This document shows positions 1-7,647 of a stretch of 64,000 nt of DNA, piece after piece; the first letter of the stretch is position 1, and every line of letters starts with the position of its first letter. Under the pieces are notes generated by a model that was not told the origin of the DNA, did no database searches, and saw nothing but the letters and a program-made list of their open reading frames with translations. Source of the stretch: Streptomyces durmitorensis (GTDB lineage: Bacteria; Actinomycetota; Actinomycetes; Streptomycetales; Streptomycetaceae); the NCBI RefSeq assembly GCF_023498005.1, contig NZ_CP097289.1:1426001-1490000 (forward strand), written 5' to 3'. A program made the position numbers and the translations under genes.

Positions 1-820
1 TGAGCGCGACCACCGTGGCCTCCGCGTTCCACGGCACGAAGAACGAACTCCAGGCGTGCTTGGCCCAGCCCGGCGCGGAGATGTTCAGATGGGCGTCACC
101 GGGCCGGAGCCCGTTCCAGAACATCCCGGACAGATGGCCCACCGGATAGCTGCTGTGGGTGTGCGCCACCATCTTCGGCCGCGAGGTGGTGCCCGAGGTG
201 AAGTAGAGGAACAGCGGATCGTCGGCGGGGGTGAGGACGTCCGGCAGGAATTGCTCACCGGACGCGGCCCATGAGTCCGCGTACGACAGCCAGCCCGGCA
301 CCGGCGCACCGGTGGCGAGGCGAGTCCACTTCCCCGGCACGTCGGCGAACCGGTCGGTCAGCGAGGCGTCGGTGAGTACGTGCTTCACCTTCGCCCGCAG
401 CAGGCGGTCGGCGAGGTCCGCCGGTGTCGCGGTGGCATAGGTGGGGACCACCACCGCGCCCAGCTTGATCGCCGCCAGCATGGTCTCCCACAGCGCCCGG
501 CCATTGTGCAGAGCGATCAGGAGACGGTCACCGCGGCGTACTCCGATGTCGCGGAGCCAGTGCGCGACTTGGTCGGAGCGGAGGAACAACTCGTCGTAGG
601 AGATGCGCTCGTCGTCGGCGGTCCTGGGTGCGACGAGGTGCAGCGCTGTCCTCGTATTCCCCTCGGCGATGACGTCGAACCAGTCGAACGCCCAGTTGAA
701 ATGGGTGAGTCGGGGCCAGGAGAAGGCCTCCCGCGCGCCGTCGGGGTCGCCGTGATGATCGAGCAGTACGTCGCGGGCGGCGCGGAAGGCCAGGCTCGCC
801 TCGGGGTGGTGCACGCTCAT
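1..820 (-). CDS. Acyl-CoA synthetase (ACSM/acetyl-CoA synthetase-like), 3' end outside window
   Basis: AMP-forming ligase expected to activate a carboxylic acid as acyl-AMP and pass it to CoA or a carrier protein. The first 273 codons are present and the gene continues past base 1. Visible features are the P-loop signature YFTSGTTSRPKMVAHTH near residue 205 and the APGWAKHAWSSFF segment typical of medium-chain acyl-CoA or benzoate-CoA type synthetases. The ATG at 820 overlaps the stop of the upstream FAD protein gene (ATGA), so it is translationally coupled as the last visible gene of operon A (cupin, GlmS, GlmE, FAD protein, ligase). Its substrate is not evident. It could activate a starter acid or a degradation intermediate of methylaspartate. 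Confidence 0.88.
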   Translation of the reverse strand, partial: MSVHHPEASLAFRAARDVLLDHHGDPDGAREAFSWPRLTHFNWAFDWFDVIAEGNTRTALHLVAPRTADDERISYDELFLRSDQVAHWLRDIGVRRGDRLLIALHNGRALWETMLAAIKLGAVVVPTYATATPADLADRLLRAKVKHVLTDASLTDRFADVPGKWTRLATGAPVPGWLSYADSWAASGEQFLPDVLTPADDPLFLYFTSGTTSRPKMVAHTHSSYPVGHLSGMFWNGLRPGDAHLNISAPGWAKHAWSSFFVPWNAEATVVAL

Positions 821-2694
821 GACGCACGCCCCGCGCTGAGCGTGGCCAGCTCGGTCCGGGACGCGCCGCGTGCCGAGCGCAGCATGTCGAGGGCGATGGC
901 GTCGGCATCCTGGCGGAACAGTGTGTTCAGCCCCGGCTTGCCGCTGCCCACCTGGGTGAACCAGCGGGCGTGCTCGGTCGGAATGCCCAGGGCGTAAAGG
1001 CCGTAGCGCACCGTCCCCTCGGCCGAGATGGCGTGGAAGGGCGCCATGGTCACGTTGAGACCGCCGGTGGCGCGGCTGCGGCCGGACAGCGGGTCCTCGT
1101 GGACGAACTCGCTGACCAGGCCCTCGGCGATCAGGGACCGGGTCAGTGGTGAGACGTCCCGGTGCAGGTTCGGGGTGGGGATCCGGGCGTCGATGAGCGT
1201 CTCGGCGCTGTGCTCGGACCCGGCCACCTGCGGCGAGCCGATCCGGAACCGCCCACCGGCCTCGTCCGCCGTGAACCGCGTGGCGGGCCCGGCGACTTCG
1301 ACCACACCGCTCTCGATGAGGGCGACCAGCTGCTCCACCCGCTCGATGGGCGGGCCGGCCGAGAGCAGCGCGTTGACCGGCACGAAGTCCCGCTGGAACT
1401 CGTCCGTGTGCGAGTCCGGGTGCAGTCCGCCGAAGTCCACGGCTTCCCTGACGACGTTGCGGATGTCGCGCAGTACGTCGAGCGCTGCTTTGAGCGGACC
1501 CTCTACGTTGCCCAGCGCGGCCTGCGCCAGGTCCTCGCGGATGACGTCCAGGAGCCGGTCCCGGAAGGCCGCCGGGGAGTCGAACCGGGCGTCCCTGAAG
1601 GGGCGGGCCAGCGCCCAGAGGTCGAGCGGCGGCAGCGGTTCCGTGCTGCCCGAGGCTGTGTGTGCGGCACGGTACACATCGTCGAGATCCTTCAGGAGCA
1701 GGGGCAGTACGTCCTCGTTGAAGCGCAGCCTGTCGGTTCCGGTGGCCGCGTACCGCCGTTCGCGCGCCGCGGCGACCGCCTCCTTGGTGAGGTGGCGCGG
1801 CGTGAAGGTGTGGTCGGGCAGCTTCTGGTTCCTGCCGCGGGCCGGGATCGGGAGCCCGCTGCGCGAACCGGTGACGATCTTGGGTTCGAGGCCGCTTGGC
1901 ACATACCGGAGCCGGCCGTCCCGGGTCCGCGAGAAGCCGCCGCCACGGCCCACGGTGAGCGAGAGCATCACGTCGTAGAAGGACAGGCCCATGCCGCGGA
2001 TGCCGACGGTGCTGCCCGGCGCGATGTCCTCGACGGCGAGCGGCATGTCCGCAGCCGAGTCACCGCACAGGTAGGTCGTGCCCGGGTGGCGTTCCGCGAA
2101 GTCGAGGAGCTCCGCCTCCTGCGGGTCCGGCGCGTTCTGTGGGTGACCGGTGGCGATGAGCACCTTGTCGGCGTCTATCAGATAGGGCGAACGGTCGAGT
2201 TCGAGTGCGTAGCCGCCGTGCGAGCCCGCCACGACCGAGGTGACGGAGCCGCGGATCTCGCTCAGTTCCACGTTCGCCGGCAGATGATCGGTGATCGTCC
2301 GGTGGACGGAGCGCAGATACTGGCCGTAGCGGCGCCGCGAGGCGTAGTCGTCGGCGCCGAGCAGGGGTTCGCCGTGGGTGGTGGCGCGCTGCGCGATCCA
2401 CTCCCCGAGGGACGGACCCGCGCCGGGCCGGGCCGGGCCCTCGTCGGGGACACCGGAGTACATGGTGATCTGGCCGACGACGGTGTTCATGGTGAACCAC
2501 TCGTCCTGGTCGGTGCGCCAGATGCGCCCGGCGCCCGGCTCGGTCGCGTCGATGACATGGATACGTACGCTGTGATCGGCGAGTTCACCGTCCGCGAGGC
2601 GGACGGCAAGCCGCTCGAGCACGGAGATGCCGCGCGGGCCGGAGCCGACGACCGCGATGGTGAGTGTCGGGCGGTTACTGCTGTCTGCGAGCAC
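817..2694 (-). CDS. FAD/NAD(P)-binding protein (NAD_binding_9-like), 625 aa
   Basis: Large single flavoprotein-like chain. A dinucleotide-binding loop VVGSGPRGISVLERL lies about 15 residues from the start, and a second motif VLIATGHPQNAPDP lies near residue 170, as in the family of FAD-NAD(P)-binding proteins related to N-hydroxylating monooxygenases. The remaining 400 residues have no motif I recognise. I chose the GTG at 2694 because it begins 8 bp after the stop of glmE and places the Rossmann loop at the usual distance from the N-terminus; a longer in-frame extension overlaps glmE and looks spurious. Position inside the glutamate-mutase operon suggests it oxidises a mutase-derived or ligase-derived intermediate. 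That role is inference. Confidence 0.86.
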   Translation of the reverse strand: MLADSSNRPTLTIAVVGSGPRGISVLERLAVRLADGELADHSVRIHVIDATEPGAGRIWRTDQDEWFTMNTVVGQITMYSGVPDEGPARPGAGPSLGEWIAQRATTHGEPLLGADDYASRRRYGQYLRSVHRTITDHLPANVELSEIRGSVTSVVAGSHGGYALELDRSPYLIDADKVLIATGHPQNAPDPQEAELLDFAERHPGTTYLCGDSAADMPLAVEDIAPGSTVGIRGMGLSFYDVMLSLTVGRGGGFSRTRDGRLRYVPSGLEPKIVTGSRSGLPIPARGRNQKLPDHTFTPRHLTKEAVAAARERRYAATGTDRLRFNEDVLPLLLKDLDDVYRAAHTASGSTEPLPPLDLWALARPFRDARFDSPAAFRDRLLDVIREDLAQAALGNVEGPLKAALDVLRDIRNVVREAVDFGGLHPDSHTDEFQRDFVPVNALLSAGPPIERVEQLVALIESGVVEVAGPATRFTADEAGGRFRIGSPQVAGSEHSAETLIDARIPTPNLHRDVSPLTRSLIAEGLVSEFVHEDPLSGRSRATGGLNVTMAPFHAISAEGTVRYGLYALGIPTEHARWFTQVGSGKPGLNTLFRQDADAIALDMLRSARGASRTELATLSAGRAS

Positions 2695-2701
2695 GTTCGG
2701 T

Positions 2702-4075
2702 TCAGTCCTTCGCGAGGGCGGTGGAGAGGGGAGTGAAGGGCCCGGCCGTCGGCAGCTGCTCCAACGTGGCGTCGTCATAACGGCGTTGGACGAAGCCGAG
2801 CATGTCCAGGAAGTCGTCGGCACGCAGTTGGTGCGGCCTGGTCGAGGTGGCCGCGGCGATCGGCATCGAGCCCACGGAGAGCCACTGAAGGGTGCCGTCG
2901 GGGGCGATGTAGCTACGGGAGCGCTGGGCGTTGTCGGCGTGCAGGCAGTAGGGCACGTCCAAGTAGCCCTTGGCGAAGGCCTTGAGCAGCGCCGCCCCGA
3001 TGTCCGTGTCCAGGTTCAGTACGGCGTGGACCAGGGCCCGGGCCTCCGCGTACACCGGGTTGTCCCCCGCCGGGTCGGCGGCTTCGGCACCCGAGGTGTC
3101 CGGCGGCAGCCAGGCCGCCGACTCGGCCGCGCGTGCCGCTTCCTGGAGAGCCTGGATGTTGTCGGCCACGGTGGGGATGCGGTGGGCCTCCGCGGGCGTC
3201 TTGACGATCATCCGCTCGGTGCCGGTCACCGCGGCGAGCACGGCGCTGTCCCGCAGCAGGGAGAGCGCTCCGCCGGGGGTGCGGGGGAACACGCCCATGT
3301 AGGTGTAGAGCACGACGTGCCACTGGAGATCGCCGAGGAACTCGCCCGCGAGGCGGCGCATGGCCCCGATCGCGTCGACGTCCTGGGCGAAGCTGGTGCC
3401 CTGGGCGTAGCTCAACGACACGCTGCGCAGGCCGTGTTGCTTGAAGAAGATGCCTTCGAGCACGGAGATCGCCACGAGCAGGCCCGGCGGGCACAACTGG
3501 CCGAGCATGCAGCCGCCGAAGCTCTCCAGGTGGGCTCCTTCGACCTGGTTCGCGAGCAGTTCACAGCTGTCCGCCCAGGCGGTCACGGCTTCGGCGAGCG
3601 GGGTGCGGCTGTAGGGCAGGCAGTACGAGACCGGTCCGCCCTCGGTCGCGTCGAGCCCCGCGTCGAGCAGGGCCTGGACGATGCCCAGGGGCAGTGGTGA
3701 GCCGTGCCGGATCTGGATGGCGAAGTCGGCGCCGCCGCCCACTTGGGCGATCATGCGGCGGGTGACATCGGGCCCGTGCGCCACGATCGGGAAGCCGTTG
3801 AGATCGCTCCCCGCGTCGAGGGCCTCGCGCGCCGATGCGTGGTCGCCGACCCGGGTGTAGCTGTCGAGCGTCACGGTACCGACGGTGGTGGCGTCGGCCG
3901 CGGTGACCGCCCGCAGACCGGTGAGCATGCTGGGGACGTCGGGAAAGCCCATGCGGGGCTGGACCACGAGCCGGCCGGCCGCCGCGGCGGCGGCCACCGC
4001 CGCCCCGAAGGGCGTGGTGGAACGCCGCCGCACGGCGCCCGGGGATCCGGTCGCAAGCGACGTACTCACGCTCAT
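2702..4075 (-). CDS. glmE: Methylaspartate (glutamate) mutase, epsilon/E subunit
   Basis: Catalytic TIM-barrel subunit of the adenosylcobalamin-dependent enzyme that rearranges L-glutamate to (2S,3S)-3-methylaspartate. The 457-residue length is close to the usual 480. Family segments visible include QPRMGFPDVPSMLTGLRA near the N-terminus, the substrate-binding run RHGSPLPLGIVQALLDAG, and SYAQGTSFAQDVDAI in the second half. Its ATG at 4075 overlaps the stop of the sigma-subunit gene, so the two subunits are made in step. Such mutases occur in anaerobic glutamate fermentation and in actinomycete pathways (vicenistatin, nikkomycin, friulimicin); the surrounding ligases, carrier proteins and decarboxylase favour the biosynthetic role here. 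Confidence 0.94.
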   Translation of the reverse strand: MSVSTSLATGSPGAVRRRSTTPFGAAVAAAAAAGRLVVQPRMGFPDVPSMLTGLRAVTAADATTVGTVTLDSYTRVGDHASAREALDAGSDLNGFPIVAHGPDVTRRMIAQVGGGADFAIQIRHGSPLPLGIVQALLDAGLDATEGGPVSYCLPYSRTPLAEAVTAWADSCELLANQVEGAHLESFGGCMLGQLCPPGLLVAISVLEGIFFKQHGLRSVSLSYAQGTSFAQDVDAIGAMRRLAGEFLGDLQWHVVLYTYMGVFPRTPGGALSLLRDSAVLAAVTGTERMIVKTPAEAHRIPTVADNIQALQEAARAAESAAWLPPDTSGAEAADPAGDNPVYAEARALVHAVLNLDTDIGAALLKAFAKGYLDVPYCLHADNAQRSRSYIAPDGTLQWLSVGSMPIAAATSTRPHQLRADDFLDMLGFVQRRYDDATLEQLPTAGPFTPLSTALAKD

Positions 4076-4587
4076 GCGATCTCCCCCGAGGCGACGAGGG
4101 CGGGCGTGCCGCGCGGTGCGCGGTCCAGTGCGGGCCGCCCTGCCTGCGCCAGATACCTGCGGAAGGGGGCGACACCCGCGGTGTCCTCGAAGACCGCGTC
4201 GAAGCCCGCGGCGAGCAACTCCGGCCCGTACATGCGGTTCTCCGCACCACGGGTGCCGAGCTTTCCGCCGATGACGACGGGCAGCCCGCTCAGGTCCGGC
4301 TCGGCGCGCAGCCGGCCGATGAGCCGGCGGCCGTCCAGATGGCCATGGCCGTTGACGCTGCTGATCACCACCATGTCGGGGTTGGTACGGCGGCATTCCT
4401 CGATCAGCAGGTCATCGGGAACACAGGAGCCGATGTTGATCACTTCGTGTCCCAGCTCTTCCAGCATGAGCTGCAGGAAGACCAGATTCCAGGTGTGGGA
4501 GTCCGAGGAGACACTGGAGACCAGGACACGCTGGCCGCCGCATCGGACATCGGGCGGGGCATCACCGGTCGGCGCGGGCGAGTACAT
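4072..4587 (-). CDS. glmS: Methylaspartate (glutamate) mutase, sigma/S subunit (B12-binding)
   Basis: Small cobalamin-binding Rossmann-like subunit, 171 aa. The base-off/His-on motif is present as D29-S30-H31 followed by TWN; the glycine usual in the DxHxxG motif is replaced by Asn. Downstream blocks VISSVNGHGHLD and LPVVIGGKLGTRG match the SxL and GG elements of the B12 fold. The ATG at 4587 has GAGAGG about 4 bases upstream. It pairs with the overlapping glmE gene to form the holoenzyme. The N-terminal 15 residues are a short variable extension. Confidence 0.95.
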   Translation of the reverse strand: MYSPAPTGDAPPDVRCGGQRVLVSSVSSDSHTWNLVFLQLMLEELGHEVINIGSCVPDDLLIEECRRTNPDMVVISSVNGHGHLDGRRLIGRLRAEPDLSGLPVVIGGKLGTRGAENRMYGPELLAAGFDAVFEDTAGVAPFRRYLAQAGRPALDRAPRGTPALVASGEIA

Positions 4588-4662
4588 GAACCTCTCTCAT
4601 TCGACGGGGCGTTGTGCGGTGCCGGCGCCACGGCTCGGCGCCTGCCTGGTGGGACCGGCCGC

Positions 4663-5070
4663 TCAGACGGCGGCGACCTCACGGATCGGGCCCTGCGGCA
4701 CCCGCGCCTCGACCGGGCGCGTGCGGATGGCGAGCACGGTGCACCCGGAGGCGCTGGACATCTGGTGCTGAGTGCCCGGGCCCTCGACGACCAGGTCACC
4801 CTTGACGTACGAGGTGCCGTCGCTGTGGTCGAGCCGCCCGTCGAGCACGAGCATCAGCTCGTGGCCGAGGTGCTCGTGGAAGTCGCCGTGGGCCGTCGGC
4901 GGGAAGCGAAGGAGCAGGCCGACCGAGTCCTCGCCCTTCTCGGCGTCCGGCGCCCACAGCACGTGATGCTCGACGCCGGCCCGGCCCGGCTCCTGCCAGG
5001 ACGTCCACTCGATGTCGGTCAGCTCGAACCCGCTGCGAAAGACGTTCTGGATGTACTCGATCTCGGACAT
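4663..5070 (-). CDS. Cupin-domain protein
   Basis: A 135-residue single-domain cupin. The metal-binding pattern is visible as HGDFHEHLGHELMLVLDG (cupin motif 1) and the second strand region GPGTQHQMSSASGC (motif 2), as in ChrR-like cupins and small dioxygenases or sensors. It is the first gene of operon A, 75 bp ahead of glmS, and faces the divergent LysR gene, so it is likely the promoter-proximal member. Its catalytic or sensory role cannot be told from sequence. Confidence 0.88.
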   Translation of the reverse strand: MSEIEYIQNVFRSGFELTDIEWTSWQEPGRAGVEHHVLWAPDAEKGEDSVGLLLRFPPTAHGDFHEHLGHELMLVLDGRLDHSDGTSYVKGDLVVEGPGTQHQMSSASGCTVLAIRTRPVEARVPQGPIREVAAV

Positions 5071-5116
5071 GTGAATCCCATTTCTTCTTCGGACTTACGG
5101 GGAGTGGAACTCCGAT

Positions 5117-5138
5117 GCGGTACACCGATTGCGTACCG
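5117..5138. promoter_or_regulatory. Inverted repeat in the cupin/LysR divergent promoter
   Basis: Seven-base arms GCGGTAC and GTACCGC separated by 8 bases (ACCGATTG) lie in the 297-bp gap between the divergent cupin operon and the LysR gene. Position and dyad symmetry fit a LysR-type operator, which is usually placed in such gaps; assignment to this regulator is inference. The rest of the gap (5139-5367) is noticeably richer in A and T than the genes around it and shows no ORF. Confidence 0.5.
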
Positions 5139-5367
5139 CCGCCTGCCGAAAAGAAATCTATCCAGGTCCGGCCGCGACACAACGGGGCAGAATCCGATGG
5201 GGGGCAACGGAAGAACCGATTGCCAAAATATGGACGCCGACGAAACCTCAGAACTTCATCAAATCAGCCGCAGACGCCGTGAAGTTGACTAAGTCATTCG
5301 CGTCGCATCACGGAGGCACACGGGACCCGGCAGCATGGGTCGATGCATCAATACCTGGAGGGTGATG

Positions 5368-6297
5368 ATGGATATTGCGCTGTACCAGGTGAGAACCTTC
5401 TTGGAAGTGGTGCGCACCGGCAGCATCACGCAGGCCGGACGCAATCTGGGATACTCGCAGTCGACCGCGGCAGCCCATATACGCGCGCTGGAATCGCAGG
5501 TCGGCACCTCGCTGTTCCAGCGTCTCTACCACGGAGTTCGGCCCACGCCGGACGGCGAGACCTTCCACGGTTACGCCGTGCGACTGCTCGGCCTGGTGGA
5601 CGAGTTGTCCACTTCCCTGGCCAACGGTCGCGAGATCAGCGGACGGGTGTCCGTGGGGGCTTCGCCTCTCTCCGTGGACCAGGAACTGACCCGACTCGTC
5701 TGGGAGTCCGGATACCGCTATCCCAAGCTGGAACTCGCTCCGGCAGGAATGGACTCCTATCGCATCACCGAAGAGGTGTCCGCCGGACGTCTCGACATGG
5801 GAATCATCCTTTCGCCGCCGGACCGCAGGACGGATGTACCGGCCGGTCTGCACATCGAGGATCTGCGCTCCGTCGATCTGGTGGCGGTGGCCGGACGTGA
5901 ACTCCTCGGTTTGCTCGATGGATCAGCCAAAGAGCAGCACAGAAGGATCCGCCACATCACCACGCGCCTGTTGTACGTGGATTCCGATGTCAGCGCTCTC
6001 GAAAGATTCCGGGAATCCATCGAGGGTACTTACAAGCTGCGTACGGAGTTCATGTCGATGGCTTCCGTGCAGGGCGCGATCGAACTCCTCCGCAACGGCC
6101 CGTGCATCGCGGTGCTGCCGCGTGAGTCGGCTCACCGGGAGATCGAAACCGGAGAAGTGGGCGTGCTGGGGGGTGTGCCCGGCGAACGTCATGCCGTGCG
6201 GATGATCTGGAACGAGCAGACCTGGCTGCCGCCGGTGCTCGCGGCCACGCTTGAGCTGGCACGGCGCATCTACTCGCCTGCCGTCACCCCTACCTGA
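5368..6297 (+). CDS. LysR-family transcriptional regulator
   Basis: 309-residue regulator with the N-terminal winged helix-turn-helix (VRTFLEVVRTGSITQAGRNL, then SQSTAAAHIRALESQVG) and a C-terminal substrate-binding-like domain. GGAGG at 5357-5361 is 6 bases from the ATG at 5368, which decides the start; an ATG three bases earlier is also possible. It is divergent from the cupin-glmS-glmE operon, the classic arrangement for a LysR activator of its neighbour. The inducer is unknown. The gene ends just before a long bidirectional hairpin terminator. Confidence 0.94.
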   Translation: MDIALYQVRTFLEVVRTGSITQAGRNLGYSQSTAAAHIRALESQVGTSLFQRLYHGVRPTPDGETFHGYAVRLLGLVDELSTSLANGREISGRVSVGASPLSVDQELTRLVWESGYRYPKLELAPAGMDSYRITEEVSAGRLDMGIILSPPDRRTDVPAGLHIEDLRSVDLVAVAGRELLGLLDGSAKEQHRRIRHITTRLLYVDSDVSALERFRESIEGTYKLRTEFMSMASVQGAIELLRNGPCIAVLPRESAHREIETGEVGVLGGVPGERHAVRMIWNEQTWLPPVLAATLELARRIYSPAVTPT

Positions 6298-6303
6298 GCG
6301 ATC

Positions 6304-6368
6304 GCCGGGCCACATGCCGAATCCCGCACCGCGAGCGACGCGGTGCGGGATTCGGCATGTGGCCCGGC
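6304..6368. terminator. Perfect 29-bp hairpin, bidirectional terminator
   Basis: Arms 6304-6332 and 6340-6368 are perfect reverse complements with a 7-base loop. The hairpin sits in the 85 bp between the convergent LysR (ends 6297) and HPP (ends 6383) genes, so it can stop transcription from both sides. There is no U tract, as is common for high-GC actinomycete terminators. Confidence 0.85.
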
Positions 6369-6382
6369 GCTCGGGCCTGGGA

Positions 6383-6946
6383 CTACCACCAATAGGACGG
6401 GTAGGACGGGGTGACCTTGTTCAGGCCGGCCACCATGCCGACCACGACAAGAATGACGGCGGCCAGGGCAAGCAGCGGCAGGAAGGCCGACGCCGCCGGC
6501 TCGGTCAGAACGACGATCACCGCGGTGGCCGCGGCCGGTGAATGCGGGGTACGCGCCACCATCATCACGCCGAGTGCGAGTCCCCCGGCCACCGCGGCGG
6601 CGACGGTCGAGCTGCCGGCCACGGCCAGCACGACGAACCCGGTGGCGGCGGAGAGCAGTTGCCCGCCGACGACACTGCGCGGCTGGGACAGCGGAAGCGC
6701 CGGAGCGCCGAAGATCAGCGCGGCACTCGCGGCCAGCGGCGGCACCAGAAGCATCTGATGCATCAGGGCGCCCAGACCCACCAGGGCCAGCAGGGCGGCC
6801 ACGGCGCAGACCGTGGCGGGGATCATCGCCTTCCACGCCGCTCTCGGTGGCGCCTTGCTGGTCAGGCTCTTGATCAGCGGACGGTCTGCTCGCGCGGCCG
6901 CGACGGCGTCCTGCGACTCGGTTACGGGCGGGGTCTCTGTTGTCAT
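6383..6946 (-). CDS. HPP-family integral membrane protein
   Basis: 187 residues with four to five hydrophobic segments from about residue 40 to 180. The family signature is recognisable: the PPLAASAALIFGAPALPLSQPR segment resembles the HPP motif region, followed by a VVGGQLLSAATG segment and ARTPHSPAAATAVIVVL. Some plant relatives move nitrite, but the bacterial function is unsettled. The ATG at 6946 is preferred to upstream in-frame codons because the extra N-terminus has no family similarity. It lies between the two halves of the biosynthetic cluster, is not overlapped by either, and may be independent. Confidence 0.88.
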   Translation of the reverse strand: MTTETPPVTESQDAVAAARADRPLIKSLTSKAPPRAAWKAMIPATVCAVAALLALVGLGALMHQMLLVPPLAASAALIFGAPALPLSQPRSVVGGQLLSAATGFVVLAVAGSSTVAAAVAGGLALGVMMVARTPHSPAAATAVIVVLTEPAASAFLPLLALAAVILVVVGMVAGLNKVTPSYPSYWW

Positions 6947-7110
6947 GATCGTGACGCTAGGTTCCGGCGGGCAGCGGCAGAAGCCGCGCCCTGTCACTTA
7001 GTCAGGTCGGTCAGCCGCACAGCGCGAGCGGCGGCGCGGCATCGCGGACCGGCGGCGGCTCGGCGGCTCTGCGGCCCGGCGGCCCGGCGGCCCTTCGGCG
7101 CGGGCGAGGG

Positions 7111-7647
7111 TCAACCCTCCAGGGCGCGCAGCTCGTTGCCGTAGTACACGGCCGGGTGCGCCTCGCCCGCCTGCGCCCAGGAGACCGTGCCGACCACGAG
7201 GGTATGGTCGAACAGCGGCACCGTTTCGTGCACCTGGCACACCAACGCCGCGGCGGAGCGGCTGAGGACCGGGACCTGGTGCATGAGGTCCCACCCGACC
7301 CCGGCGAACCGCTCCTCGGCCGTGCCGGTGGCGAACTTGCGGGTGAGCGCGCGGTCGGACCAGCTCAGCACGTTCACGGCGAAGGAGCCCGAGTCGAGGA
7401 TCCGCGCGAGGGTGCCGCTCCGGCTGCCCAGGGAGACAAGGAGGCTCGGCGGCTCCAGGGAGAGCGACATGACCGCGTTGGCGGTGCAGCCCACCGGGCC
7501 GTTGGGCCCGCGCGCGGTGATGACGGTGACGCCGGTGGGCAGCCGCGCGACGGCACTCCGGTAGGCGCCCGCGGTGACCGTCGGCACGGAGTCGTCCAGG
7601 AGCCCTGGCGGCAGGCGGTTGCCGGTCAACGTCGAGGGCTCAGACAT
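7111..7647 (-). CDS. Flavin reductase (HpaC-like)
   Basis: 178-residue flavin_reduct domain protein. The segments SAVARLPTGVTVITA, VGCTANAVMSLSLEPPSLLVSL and FAVNVLS are the FMN-binding core of NAD(P)H:flavin oxidoreductases that feed reduced flavin to two-component monooxygenases. It is the distal gene of operon B and overlaps the adenylation-domain gene by 8 bp. The likely client in the cluster is the ACAD-fold monooxygenase at the other end of the operon (24223-25401). Confidence 0.93.
   Translation of the reverse strand: MSEPSTLTGNRLPPGLLDDSVPTVTAGAYRSAVARLPTGVTVITARGPNGPVGCTANAVMSLSLEPPSLLVSLGSRSGTLARILDSGSFAVNVLSWSDRALTRKFATGTAEERFAGVGWDLMHQVPVLSRSAAALVCQVHETVPLFDHTLVVGTVSWAQAGEAHPAVYYGNELRALEG

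Noticed and set aside
1162..2736. Long plus-strand frame opposite the FAD/NAD(P) protein
   Set aside because: It is the usual high-GC antisense frame; the minus strand has clear Rossmann motifs and operon coupling.
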